Source of the DNA: Leptobrachium leishanense
Lineage: Eukaryota; Chordata; Amphibia; Anura; Megophryidae
Length of the DNA stretch: 64,000 nt
Assembly: GCA_009667805.1 (NCBI GenBank)
Contig: CM019067.1
Coordinates: 249,461,721 to 249,525,720, forward strand
Direction of reading: 5' to 3'
Shown here piece by piece: positions 37,015-48,936 of the stretch (position 1 is its first letter; each line of letters starts with the position of its first letter). Under the pieces are notes generated by a model. It was not told where the DNA came from. It did no database searches and saw only the letters and a program-made list of their open reading frames with translations. Position numbers and translations under genes: made by a program.

Positions 37015-37189
37015 CAGTGGACCCCAACCCTGGTCCTCAGGGCCCACTAACAAGCCAGGATTTAAGGATTACCTTGGGGAAATGCAGACTGAATTCTGCA
37101 ATCACTGAGCAGCAAATCATTTCACCTGTGCTATGCTTCAGATATCTGGAAAACCTGGCCTGTTAGTGGGCCCTGAGGACCAGAGTTTG
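37015..37189. mobile_element. hAT MITE (CAGTGG family), copy 2
   Basis: Ends CAGTGGACCCCAACCCTGG and (inverted) CAAACTCTGGTCCTCAGGG, with an exact 8-bp duplication GTCTAAGA (37007-37014 and 37190-37197). The GGTCCTCAGGGCCCACTAAC arms pair almost perfectly. Same interior as 29928-30094. Confidence 0.92.
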
Positions 37190-37242
37190 GTCTAAGACAA
37201 TGTGGCTATCCTCTAAATTGCTCAGTAGTTCCAGTCATGGAT

Positions 37243-37450
37243 TTTTTTTTAAAAAAAAGGAGAAACGATTTTACCAGGAAGGATACATTGAGAGTTCTCT
37301 CATTTTCAAGATGTCGTGGGTGGCGAGTATGTACCGTTAGGTGTCTTGCCCAAGGACACTTACTGGAGAGGTGCTCTTGCTGGGATTCAAACCTGTGTCT
37401 CCATGGTTACAGTGCAGTGATGGTACCTCTACTCCACTCTACCGCTACAT
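37243..37450 (-). mobile_element. V-SINE, minus strand
   Basis: Same order as at 6731: tail at 37262-37340 (GATACATTGAGAGTTCTCTC), V-domain core TGTCCTTGGGCAAGACAC in reverse near 37345, and the tRNA-like head with B-box AGGTTTGAATCC in reverse near 37385. The head ends near 37447 with a possible A-box region TAGCGGTAGAGTGG. Confidence 0.85.
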
Positions 37451-38313
37451 AATGCATATGCAAAACTTATGGTCACTCAGGTAATTACCAACAGGACTTA
37501 ATAAGTATTGGTTTATAGAGATAATTTAAGCTAAAAATGTGTGGAGGGAGAAAACCGTATGGGTTAAATATTAACATTGCCTGACCCCTCCTGGCTTTAC
37601 AGTTCATATCATATCCTGGCAGGACTGTAAAATGAGCAGAAACAAAAAAAGATGCTTGATAAAGGCCTGGAAGCCGCCATAACGTTGCACTCTCTGTATT
37701 AAACTCAGCTCCCACTTTTCATTATGATGGTGTGACCAGCTTTCTCGTTTTGTTTCTGGGTATCGCTGGTTTGCTGCCTGGAATCTGCATGCGCAACATC
37801 TGTTTTTATGTCTGTTATCTACAAAGTAAGCCGAATGACAGCATTCTGAAAGGAGGAAAGTCTTCTACTTTGAAAGGCTGTCACAGCCTGTAGGGACACC
37901 CAAGTATGGGATGTGAGGAGGCATGTAGCACACAGAGTTAAATCGGTCATGTTTGCTAGAGTGTCTCTGTAACATTTTACAAATGTAAAATTTACTAAAA
38001 GTTAATGATGTTGGCATGGAATCTCCACTTTATCCTCATTCAGTTTTGTTAGTAAGTAAACCCTGAATTGAGTTTCTTGCACATTGAATAGTTGATAGAT
38101 ATGGTTTGTGCAAGTACTAATGAAGTAACTGAAAACTCCTGCAATTCTAGCAAAGAAGGGCAAAGGACACCGGAACAGAGAAGGATACCAGATTCACGAG
38201 AGGAGGTTGGAGTTTTGGACCACCACAAGAGTTCAGAATTAAGGATTAAGCAATGTTCAAATATGAGCATGAAGTGTAGATACTTGAGTATACCGCTAGA
38301 TTTTGGTGACAGA
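37451..38313. other. Non-coding stretch with one hairpin motif
   Basis: At 37650-37690 TTGATAAAGGCCTGG is followed by GCCATAACGTTGC, the motif in the palindromes at 7.6 and 14.7 kb. No palindromic arms were seen here. The rest is featureless. Confidence 0.45.
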
Positions 38314-38810
38314 AATTTACCGTAAAATTGGAGGGGTCGCGTTATATTCGAGACATCTGCATCGCGTGTTAAAAAAAAAAAAACTTGCCTTGCTCTGGAT
38401 CCCAAGTCTCCCGGAAGTTATGGTAGTTCCGCTGAAGTGAATGCCGGCTCCCTGATGCTTGCAAACATTTCAGGAGAGGTGGGATCCATCACGGCTAAAG
38501 GGCACGCTCGGTTTAAGCCAATCATTCACCCAATTCGACTCCGCCAGCCATCTAATCACTAGTGAAGAAGGCGGGTGGCCAGAGGCTTCATGTTTTGTAA
38601 CAACTGCAATCATTCTAGAGCAGAGCACCCTGGCCTGAAGGGGAGCCTGACTGTGTTAAGAGAACCTGGAAGGATTTTGTTTACCAGTACAGTAAAATTT
38701 TGCTTCTCGCGTTATAATCAAGTCTTGTGTATTCTCTCATTTCCATAATAAATCTCTATCCATCGTGTTATATTCGGGTCGCGCTGTACTCGAGTATCTC
38801 TGGTAGTATT
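38314..38810. repeat. Repeat with GCGTTATATTCG ends
   Basis: GGTCGCGTTATATTCGAGAC at the left and GTGTTATATTCGGGTCGCGC at the right give related words near both ends, though in the same direction. A poly-A run of 13 lies at 38372-38384. Probably a non-autonomous interspersed element; class unknown. Confidence 0.45.
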
Positions 38811-39111
38811 TTGAAATAGAAACATAGGAGGATTGATTGTGGGACTGTAATAAACGCAGAGGAAATTGGACCCACATACGTTGTTGGCAGAATAATCCTT
38901 GTAATAAAAAAGGGTGCTCTTGGGACCAGAGTGGCCAAACTCTGTCAGATGAACCAAATCAAAAAATGAAAATGGGTTTCAGAGGTGGGTGGCCTAATGC
39001 TTTTCTTGCACTGTTTTCTGTTATATATTGCTGTATCACTTTTTGTTACCCGCAAATAAAGTCTTTAAAAAATAAATAAAAAACAGGTACCAGTCACTTC
39101 AATTAAATTTT

Positions 39112-39236
39112 TAGGAGCTTTATGTATGAAGACTCACACAATGTTTCGGTCGAAGAAGACCTTTATTGTTAGTCACACTTAAGAGAGGTCTGCATTGACC
39201 AAACCATTGCACAAGTCTTCACATATAAAGCTCCTG
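39112..39236. repeat. Palindrome with GGTC..GACCGAAAC centre
   Basis: Arms 39112-39143 and 39205-39236 (AGGAGCTTTATGTATGAAGA and its partner) pair with few mismatches. On the minus strand the centre reads AATAAAGGTCTTCTTCGACC followed by GAAACATTG, the motif of the 7.6-kb palindrome. Confidence 0.75.
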
Positions 39237-39244
39237 AAGGTTCG

Positions 39245-40241
39245 CTGTGCCTGGTGCTTATTTTCTTTATTTGGCTCGGAGTGTAGGACGGTTACCACAG
39301 AATGCCAAAATGGTAGGACCAAATGACCAAGGGAGAAGAATTATGGACCTAGAGTTTGGAATGCAAGTCCAATTGTTCAGAGTTTGGGACCAGTTGTGTA
39401 GATCAGAATGTCGTACCAGGAACTCAGAATGTAGGACTATGGGCATGTAATATGATAATGTGGGTTTGAAAAGCAGGCTCTGATGCTTAACAACTCGGAA
39501 TAGAAGCCCTGGATTTCAGAACGCTAGGTGGGGGATTTGACATCTATCCCCATCAAGGAATTTTCCATTTCAAATTAAAATCTAGTAATATTTGTTTTAT
39601 ATAAATATATTTACACTGCATTTTACGTTGCATGTTTTAAACTCCTATTGCAGTTTAGACATTAAGATCTCAAGATCTTCCATTAAATGTCAATGACCTG
39701 GCTCTTTAAATGGGTCATATTCATTCCATTAAATACATTCGTCCCAAAAGTGATTAAAAAAAATAAAAGAGAAAAGCTTAATCTCGCTTTTTCCCCACTC
39801 TTTCCCATGAGGATTATTCTCAGATAGCTGAAATAATTTCTTTTTGCTGACTACTAAACATATTGCAAGGAGCACTTTTGCCAAATTGTGAAAAGCTCTG
39901 CTGGCAGCAGTGGGATTTGACAATATTAAATAATAATTAACAAAAGCGAAGCCTTGCGGCGGAGATTGAAAGTCTAAGGTACTCAGCGGAGTACAATCAT
40001 TTACATATGAGGCACAGATCTGAATTGCTAAGATGTTTGATGACATTTAAATTTTGTTCAAAAAAGTGTCAATAATTCATAAAATGTTTAACATAGAGTT
40101 TGTCGTTTTTCTAAGAACTCTTGTGTTTCCAGTTACAGACCTTTCATATTCTGGTTTAGCATTTGTGCCCCTTAAATTATTGTTGAACTTCAAATTCCTG
40201 CAAATGTAGCTCTTTGGTCTTAATCTGATCCACTTCCAGAC
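39245..40241. other. Low-repeat non-coding stretch
   Basis: No element ends recognised. The part from about 39540 to 40200 is complex, AT-rich and free of recognisable repeats, so a candidate for conserved intronic DNA. No coding evidence. Confidence 0.35.
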
Positions 40242-40244
40242 ATA

Positions 40245-40426
40245 CAGGGTTATTCAGAGAGAGGTGAAAAGCAGGAGAATGACTGGAGAATGGAAAATTC
40301 TAGGTCAAAATAGGCAATTTGGAAAGTGCGATGAATGGGAGAATTTTTCTGGTTTGGCTATTTTGACCTAGAATTTTCCATTCTCCAGTCATTCTCCTGC
40401 TTTTCACCTCTCTCTGAATAACCCTG
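40245..40426. mobile_element. Harbinger-type hairpin MITE, near-perfect
   Basis: Arms of about 67 bases pair almost perfectly from CAGGGTTATTCAGAGAGAGG to its inverse at the right end. Exact 3-bp duplication ATA (40242-40244 and 40427-40429). Best preserved copy of the family at 2679 and 62278, so probably the youngest. Confidence 0.92.
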
Positions 40427-40429
40427 ATA

Positions 40430-42822
40430 CTGTTTGAATCAAAGGAACACTCTACTCATCCTGACCACTTTACATTTATAAAGCGGTAAGAATTTGAGGA
40501 GTGTGACCCACCCTCTCAGCCACCTCCCCGCTTTTGCTAAACCGCTGGGTGAAGTGGAGGAGTTTCCTCCACCCCATCCAGTGTCTCCAGCATGCGGGGG
40601 AAATTAAATTACCAGCTGATGGTTACTAGTGATGTAACTAGGGAGCATGCCGACGTCACTACCTCTGAGATCAATCGTGTTAGCCATCGGTCTCAGAGAG
40701 GCCGCGATGAATTGGGGCTGTGCGTGCGCACAGCTCCAATCCATCGTTGTGCGCAGGTGCCACGGAACTTGCGGACATAAAGTTCAGCTTTCCATGGGCA
40801 GGTCCTGCTTGCCATGGTTGGTTTGGGATGACCTGAATGTGGTTTGGACATGTTTCTGGACGGGCATTGCGGCCTACCAGGCATTTACCCAGTGGCCAGC
40901 TGTCTAGTCTGGGCCTGTATTTATCTGACTGTCAATTATATTGATTTTAGTTATATGTTATTATATAAACAATTCACGTATATAATGTAAAGCGACATTC
41001 ACAAAGCATGCAACTCTATATTTCGGACAAATTGTATACTTTTCAAATTCAATAAACAATGTTACTTCTTTTTCAGTGGTGATATAATTGCATTCAATAT
41101 TCCACTTTTATTATTATCTTGATTACTATTATTATATTCCAGGCTTCGGATTTTCTTAGAGAACTTGTCAGAGGTATCTGTCTTGCTAAATACATCCTTC
41201 AGGGCTCATGGTAAGACGCTTTAAATTTCAAGGGCCTTGGCTTTCACAATGAGTCACTCTTTTTATTCGGATTACCATGGCAACCGTATCATCTGAGGGT
41301 AAAATATGACGGAACTAATAACTTCCTTTCATGCACTGCCTTTTAGGTCCACTTTAATTCCTAGAAATAGAAAGAATGTGTCCTTAAAGCCCATTTGCAG
41401 TTCTGCACAGCATAGCATCAGCTGATTTTAATATCCAGGGATTTATATTTTTTCTGTATTTTAGAGTCATGAATTAAATTGGATAAAACAACAAATGTTT
41501 TATTTATTTTTAGCAAGTAGTTATGCTTCTTAAAAGTGGAAATAGACAGACACAAACAGATACAACCGGCGAAAATCACTTAGCGAGCGGTAATTTGTGA
41601 TTCGTAGCGCGAGTTTACTGTACTTAACCTATACTTACTGTACTTACATCCTATACTTAACATGGGGAGCGCTAGAGACCACTTGCACTATTGTAACCAA
41701 CAGATCGTTTGGTTTCTACGATAATCGAAAGAAGTAAAAAAAAAAAAGGGAAAGTTCTTTGCCCAAAATTAACAGGCAATTGAAATGCAGCACAGGTGTT
41801 CTCTTAGCAATGGATATGGTCAGCAATGTCGATGCTGTTGCAGTAGGCTCTATTATAAATGTATCCTTTATTGACATATATCCTAATTCTAATATATTGC
41901 CTAATTTTAAACATTTTATGCTGGGGGTTAATCATAGTATGTAAGCAGTTGACTATTAGGGTGACTATGTGGACCATGTTTAAAGGGACACATGGATAAG
42001 ATCTTGCCTTGAAACATGTATTATTTATATGCTGCAGCAGGGAAATTATTGTCGCTCACCTGGCCTCCCTTGAAGATCTATTAAATGTAGTGTAATGCTT
42101 CTACATGCTGCTGGGCGGCATTTATCATGCAATGGCCATCAGCCTTACTTATTATATGTTTGCATATAAACATGGATGATACGGCCACCTAGGAGGATTT
42201 TAATAGTGCAGGGGGTGAGGGCTCTTTGCTGGATGTGTTCATACTTATACAAGCTTGTGAGGGCAGGGGATAGGTATGGCCCGGCACTCTGCACTGAAAA
42301 AACAGTTCCATCCTGTACACAACCGCATTAGTGCTGGGTCTCAGCCTGGGTCTTAGCGTTTCCCTAGCGTACGCTAATGAATCTTGTACACGGACTACTG
42401 AGTTGTCAGGCGCTACCTGTTAGCGACTCGCAGTAGATTTTTCTGTTGGTGATAACGTTTTAGGTCACACCAGGTGAAAGGGCCCTACATATTTATTAAA
42501 GAAATTTCACAATGTGACTCTGGGCAAAGTACTCCTGTACAAAATAGGATGAAAAAACAAAAGATGCTAGGATTGTCTTTTCAGAAATTCTATCGCTTCA
42601 AATATAAAGTAACTATGACAGCTGAAGTTCTTCCATAATAAGTTACTCAATATTTCCAGGAATGCATTATTACACAAAGGTATGATTAGTGAAGTGAACT
42701 GTAATCGAACATGGGGATACAGTTTGCACCAGTTGTAGAACTCCCTATTGCGAGTCCATAAGACCATTAGGAACTCATTGATTGGTATTGATAAATACAA
42801 TTTATTTATCTATTTATTTATT
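40430..42822. other. Non-coding stretch with small repeat fragments
   Basis: 40490-40920 is GC-richer and of mixed words, no class assigned. 41553-41700 has GCGAGTTTACTGTACTTAAC and ACTTAACATGGGGAGCGCTA, which resemble parts of the 49879 element. 42266-42490 has CpG-containing inverted words (TAGCGTTTCCCTAGCGTACG) and ends GGGCCCTAC, perhaps another GGGC-ended element. None has clear ends. Confidence 0.35.
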
Positions 42823-42936
42823 TATAAAGTATTTTACCAGGAAGGATACTGTGAGATTTCTCTCCTTTTCAAGTATGTCCTGGGTTCAAGAACATTGGCC
42901 CATTTTTACAGTCATTACAGAAATACAAAGTAATAA
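42823..42936 (-). mobile_element. 3' end of the L2-like LINE, minus strand
   Basis: A (TTTA)n run at 42808-42828, then GTATTTTACCAGGAAGGATA and TATGTCCTGGGTTCAAGAAC, matching the end of the LINE at 26640-26767 including its GTTCTTGAACCCAGG, which V-SINEs lack. It is a 5'-truncated LINE copy of about 130 bases. Confidence 0.8.
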
Positions 42937-44630
42937 ATGATAGCTCCCTTCTAAAGAAACTGTATACATAGCCATGCTGCCACCCGTTGGCAATGTCTAA
43001 AGGTTATCCAAATGCATAGGAGCTCTGTTTCACATGTGATCATATATGTAGTTCATGTATAGACATTAGACACACTTGGTTAAGATTTCTGTACAGTTAG
43101 TGAAGCAATACAATTTGTTTGCACAATTGATGAAGGATGCGTTGACTCAGTGCAGCCTGAAAATGTAGTGAAACAGGAAAACGTGTGTGTGTTTATATCT
43201 ATATATCTATATATTGTTGTTGTTAGTTGCAAAGTCATGTCTGACCCATCGCGATATAGATATATATACAGTATTTTAAAGGCATAGTCCTTACTTGTAA
43301 ACGTTCTCTAATAAAGTATTAGTTTGAGGATTCAGGTTGTGTAGACCTTATATGTTACATTGTGTCTATTGTTGGGGACCGGCATATGCCTGGACGAAGA
43401 TCCATTTACACATGCGGCTAATGCTGGTTCCCAGAGCTTCTGCGCTGTCTTTGTTCTAACACTCTGAAAGATCCATCTATAGATCATTTTATTGAGCTCC
43501 ATGAACTGACCTCAGATCATGTTTCAGATTCCCCTCCATTTCCGATTCTGCGCTGCTAACTATAAGAAGTTAAATATAGTAAATACATTAGTCTCATTAC
43601 ATTTGCAAATTACAGTTATTTTTAAAATGCAGATGTATTGATATGTACCCCCATCTCCACTTATTATTATTCAAAGGGGGCTCCATTGTACATTTAAATA
43701 TAGATGTAGAAAGACCATAATCTATTTGTGTTCGGTTGCCATGGAGCTAAACTACAACATTAAAGTATTCAACACTGAATAAATTACTACTTCTCACTTA
43801 CACTGAACACTTAATTATCCATATTCATGAAGAATTGTATTTGCCTCAAAAAAAAATACCATGCCTTCTGTGTATAAGTATTCTGTCTCCTTGCAAGCTG
43901 CCTTGTGGAGAACCTTAGTAAGGCCATGTGTTGAGTTGCGCGTTGCTTTGGCAGTCGGGAGATGCACACATATGTGATATTTGTCAAAATATATAATCAG
44001 CAAAGGCATTTGAGGCAAAGCTCCCATTACTGAAAAAGTAGATTTTTCAAAGGTTAATGTGATGTAATGTCAGGTAAGACCACCGCTTCATTTTTTCTTC
44101 GCCCTCCAGCAGAATATGTAACATCAAGTCTATAATATTTCTTTAACTTGCAAAGACATTAAAATGTAATTTGTAAATTCTCTATTCTTCTGTGATTTTT
44201 CTTGGCAAATGTATAAATTTGCTGTTGCAGAAAAATGTTTTGTGACAATTTATTAAAGGAAAATGTGTTCACTAACCGTAGGTATTTATTTGGAAATAGG
44301 TCTGTGAGCAATGGCTCCTATGACTGGTGTGGCATAATGGGAATAAAGGGTATATGAAAGTAAACAGCTAACAACATAGGTTAAAACAACGGAAAATAAA
44401 TGTGAGCAATTTTTTTTTATGTCAATGTGTTTCTTTAACGATTTTCTAACAAGAATCTAAATAATATACATTGCGGTAGCTATGCAACCAGTTCTATATG
44501 GATAGGAATAGTTTATGGAGCCTGCTTAGTTATCCTGTAACATATCATAACGAGGGCACATCTTATATGACAGCACAGACCATCGCAACAGCAGCTAAAA
44601 TGCTGCACAACGACATGCTTGATCTGTGCA
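42937..44630. other. Non-coding stretch with possible RTE remnant
   Basis: At 43215-43257 the words GTTGTTAGTTGC and GTCATGTCTGACCCATCGCG resemble the end region of RTE/BovB-type retroposons known in reptiles; only about 40 bases. The rest shows nothing recognisable. Confidence 0.3.
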
Positions 44631-44950
44631 GCACGTCCCAGGAAAAAGGCTGCGCAGCTCTCCTAGTGTGTGTACACGCTAGTGCTGCAGCAGGAAGGAG
44701 ATTGCTGCTCCCCTGCCACAATCCCCTTCCTCTCAGACATCCAATTCCGAAATCTGGAAGAATTCTATACTCAGGAACCGAGCATTCTGGATATAGGATT
44801 CCTCCAGATTTGAATGTCTAAGAGGAAGGGGATTGCGCATGTCCCAAGAAAAAGGCTACACAGCTCTTCTAGTGTGTATACACGGTAGTGCTGCAGCAGG
44901 AAGGAGATTGCTGCTCCCCTGCTGCAATTCCCTTCCTCTCAGATATCTGG
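44630..44950 (+). repeat. Tandem duplication, 206-base offset
   Basis: A block starting at GTCCCA (44635) recurs from 44841. Shared words include AAAAAGGCT, CTAGTGTGT, AGTGCTGCAGCAGGAAGGAG and TTCCTCTCAGA. About 105 bases are repeated with roughly ten differences. The spacer has TCCGAAATCTGG-type inverted words. Confidence 0.85.
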
Positions 44951-46260
44951 AATGCTCGGTTCCTGAGTATTCCGGATAAGGGTACTCAACCTGTATGTCA
45001 TTTCAGTTGCTGAAATGCTGGATTTAATAAGGTTACTTGAATGTCCCTTTAGAGAGATGTTTTACTGAAAGTTAAAAAAAAATACTGTAGCAGGTTCATG
45101 ACCATGTTCTGGGATATGCAGCAAAAAAATTGGTCTTTTTCTACAAACTTTTTTCATCTCTCCTTTAATATCAGATGGCATTTTATTTTTTAATATCTTT
45201 AGAAATGAGTATTCTCTTCTTCACATTCAGCTCTGATAAATTTTAATAATAAAGACGTCAATCAAAGTATACATATTCAGAACTATCATAATAATGTAAT
45301 GAATGGGTGATGAATCAGACATGTAATGACATTTCCATCTTATGTGGGTGTTTTCGAACCCTAGTGTTATACACTATATGAACATTAAATGAAATCCGAT
45401 ATGAAAACACGGAACGATTGATTTGCATTATAATGATAATCCACATTACAGTGCCCTGCTAAATGACATCAGACAGGAAGGAAAATACTGCATCTTACTT
45501 CATTATGCGACATATCGATCCATGCTAAACGCAGTGATCTAAATGAAAAAATATATATATATATCTACATTGTGCAATCGAGACTAACAGGCCTCAAAAC
45601 CATGTCTGTCATTAGCATTTGCAATTGAGTTGTTACCCGTTATGAGTCTACTTGGAAATGTTAATACACATTTTTACTGTCTATGCTTTGTAAAGGAGGT
45701 GAATGACAAGCAACTCCCAACTCCATTTGTGATGCAAACAGTTTTACAATGTCCTTCCACAAAAGCATTAGATGTCCCAGTGAGATCTTGGATCTTGCAT
45801 TCCATATAAACTTACAGACTCCAAGAGAAAATATTAGTAGCAATGCACCATTGTAGCTAACTCATAACTGTTTTGGGATCCTATTCAGATCCAAACGTTA
45901 AGATGAAAGCTTGAGCCATGATACTGTACTTAATGGCTCCAGCTGCTAACTTAATGACTCAATCCGCTATTCTGGCCTTGCCGCAAGCTTTGCTTGTGGC
46001 TCATAATTAGCAGCTCCTTACTGTAAATTAAGGGATCCTATACCAAATAAATTTGGTTTAAAGCAAAATCAAATTTCATCTTCAAAGAAACCCAACAGCA
46101 CGGCAGTGGGGCATAACCTGGCATAAAGACATCTTTTCTATCCCAAAACATGCACCTGTTAAGCCTTGTATTCAAACGAATCCAATATAAAAATGGTAAC
46201 ATGTCCAGTTTGAAGAATGACCTGTAAAGTTTGTATGGGGGTTTGAGCCCAATTTGCACT
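44951..46260. other. Non-coding stretch, nothing recognised
   Basis: No element ends, no structured repeats except an (AT)n run near 45549-45563. Confidence 0.4.
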
Positions 46261-46261
46261 G

Positions 46262-47225
46262 ACAAAAGGAGGAGACCGGTATCTGCAGTAATAACGAGGT
46301 TTTATTTAAGGAAACCGAGGAGAGGATAGAAAAGGCACAACGGAGACTGGGGCAAAACTGAGGGACATGGGAGACTGGGGCAAGTCTGAGGCACAAGCAG
46401 GTAGACAGAACAGTAACAGGGCTGGACACGGACGAGACAGGAAACGAGCTGGACACGAGATACACAGGAAAATGGCTAAATACAGCATAAACAGGAAAAT
46501 GATAGACAGGAAAAGTCAAGAGAAGACTTACAGGAGAGCACTGAAGAGACAGACACGAGAATGGGCACTAAGGAGACAGGTGAGGATGGGCATGGTTACT
46601 GGCTGGAATGGATGCTGGCAAAAGGCATGGAGGCTGGTAAAAGGCACAGAGGTCTGATAGTGGGCACGAAAGGTCTGTTGGGAGGCAGAGGTCTGGCAGG
46701 AAGCATGAAGGTCTAGTGGTAGCAGTAGGCATGGAGGTCTGGTAAGAGTCACGGAGATCTAGTAGAAGATATGGAGGTTTGGTAGAAGGCACAGAGGTTT
46801 GGTAGCAGGCACGGAGGTCTAGTGGTAGCAGTAGGCACTGGGGTTAAGCAGGAGTGGATGCAGGAGATGACTTGCAGGAGAACGTCGAGTGAACAGAGGA
46901 TGGAAGAATCTAGATATTCTATGGCTTGGTAAGGAGAGAGCTTCTTGAGATGCACCTTAGATGATGTTAATAGAAACAATGCAGAAGCAAAGTCTAGAGG
47001 GTGTGACTTCCTTTTGAAGGAAGTCTGACTACTTTAGATAGGTGTACCTGGGCTCTCTGCAGTGGAATGGCAACACCAGGGGTGGAGTCTTGGACACCTG
47101 GAGTGGAGTCCCGGATAGAAATGCAGTAGCGGCTGTTGCTATGGATCAGACAGCAGCGGTGCCAGCTGGGGCACAGGCACTATGGCGGCACCTACATGTT
47201 CCCTGGCTCGATTCCTTACATAACC
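46262..47225. repeat. Unclassified repeat unit with purine-rich minisatellite
   Basis: Opens with GGTATCTGCAGTAATAACGA and TTTTATTTAAGG, which read from the minus strand contains AATAAA and could be an LTR end. A degenerate minisatellite of about 20-base units around GGCACGGAGGTCTGGTAG fills 46600-46850, producing long but meaningless open frames on both strands. 47040-47220 is GC-rich with CTGGAGTGGAGTC words. No target duplication found. Confidence 0.45.
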
Positions 47226-48345
47226 TGAACCCTAACTCAAATATCTAACATACCCTAATCTCTCTTATATGGTCACGCTTAGAGAGGAGAATACACTCCC
47301 TTTTGCAGGTTGGTGATCTCTTTGAGCACAGCAGAAATGGTGGATTGTAGAGCCCACAGTTCCAATTTGTCTGAGGACCTACATGGACCTAAGGTGGCCA
47401 TGCCACCTTATATCTAACCCCAATCTAAATCCCCCCCCAAATATATCCGACTGTTGGCAAGTTTACGCTCTCAATGTTTTTTGGTCACGTGACTGTAAAC
47501 AATATGCAATGTTAAAAACCTACTGTTGGCATTAAAATTGTGTTTCATTGACATTTTTCAGTTTATAGCAGTTTCTGCATCCAATAGAGGAATGTTGTAA
47601 ATGCTGTAGACATATATAGACATCCTTATTTTGTGTGACAACAGTATGGACAGTTGGAGAATTGAAGAATATAAGCGATGGATAGTCCTTTGTTTTCTTA
47701 ACACACTATATTTGAGTATTTTAATGATTTTTCTTGGCTGCCCAGCAGCTTCGGTGCAAAATAATGCAAAGAGACCAGCTTGACACAAGCTTGCACTTTG
47801 AGCTCCATACTCTGAATAAATCCTAATATTCTATTGATCTGAAGTTCACATTGAAATTCAAGACAACTCGCAACATAGAACTAATATCTACATAGAAAAA
47901 ACCTACGTAGGATCCAAAGCATCCCAAGACATTTTACAAATAGCTTAACAAATAATAATTATAGTTTTCCTTTAAGACTATTATTGTTCTTGACAGTGAA
48001 AATTTTGTACACAGAAAGCATGCTGGAGCCTTGGGAACGGATCTATAGAACAGTGGGAAATACCAGTGATTATTCTGTTTAACCCATTGGGCATTTTGTT
48101 AACTTGTATCTTATTTTTACTGCCGGCTGAATCATTCTGCTTCTCTCATTATTATTTTGTATTTTTTGATCATAAAATCTTACAATAGAACTTGTGTTTT
48201 TTTATTTCCAAAGACCCAAGATCATCTCTATGGTGATGTAATCACAAAATATGTAAAAATTTGATTTAGAAATATTTTAACTACATTGAGAGTCTCGCAT
48301 TTTTAAACATGTTCTTGAATTAATGTTGTGTGGTAGGCATCTACA
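47226..48345. other. Non-coding stretch, nothing recognised
   Basis: AT-rich; no element ends recognised. Confidence 0.4.
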
Positions 48346-48640
48346 TATGGTTAGGTTTCTTGCCCAAGGACTCTTGCCTGGTGAGGTGTACTTACTGTAG
48401 TCTGACTCTGCTAAGGCAGAGACCTGCTTCGCCATGGTTTATTTATTTATTTATAAAGGATTTTACCAGGAAGGATACATTGAGATTTCTCTCGTTTTCA
48501 AGTATGTCCTGGGTTCAAGAACATTGAAGTGGTTGTAGAGCAGAGACATGCCAGGATGGTGTCCTGAACTGGAATCAAACCTGTTCCTCCATGATTGTAG
48601 AGCAGAGATGTTGCCACCAAACTACAGTACCTAGCCAATA
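48346..48640 (-). mobile_element. Compound V-SINE pieces and L2-like LINE tail, minus strand
   Basis: 48350-48425 is a decayed V-domain with TTTCTTGCCCAAGGAC. 48436-48527 is a LINE 3' end with (TTTA)n, GGATTTTACCAGGAAGGATA and TCCTGGGTTCAAGAACAT. 48528-48640 has TGGAATCAAACCTGTTCCTC, the reverse of a tRNA-type B box, plus TGTAGAGCAGAGATGTTGCC as in the heads of other V-SINEs. The LINE tail seems inserted into an older SINE. Confidence 0.7.
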
Positions 48641-48785
48641 TTGTGAGGTAGGTAAGTATGTACTTTACCTTATTGCAGTTTTTTGGTATGTAGGCAGCTT
48701 GAACTGACGAGGTATTAGTCAGCTGATAGGGTGTAGTTTGCCAGTGCCTAGGATCTTTGTTTAGTTGTGGCTTATGAGGTTGGTT

Positions 48786-48936
48786 ACAAAGCAACACAAC
48801 AACACTGGCACAAATAAGTGTGAATAAAATACCACAGGGGCTTCCTGGATACAGTCAGGTTTTTCCCCCCTGTGGTATTTTATTAGAATTTATTAAATTC
48901 ACACTTATTAGTGCCAGTGTTGGTGTGTTGCTTTGT
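48786..48936. repeat. Palindrome around TGTGGTATTTTATT
   Basis: Left arm 48786-48840 and right arm 48867-48936 pair (ACAAAGCAACACA / TGTGTTGCTTTGT; AATACCACAGGGG / CCCCTGTGGTATT). The right arm has about 14 extra bases. Centre CTTCCTGGATACAGTCAGG. No target duplication identified. Confidence 0.75.

Noticed and set aside
41145..41210. Exon-like segment: TTCCAG acceptor, open frame ASDFLRELVRGICLAKYILQ, GTAAGA donor
   Set aside because: Does not match copine-4 or any protein I recognise, and such short combinations occur by chance. Only transcript data could revive it.
46172..46792. Several overlapping frames of 60-115 codons on both strands
   Set aside because: Produced by the stop-poor minisatellite at 46600-46850 and its GC-rich neighbourhood.
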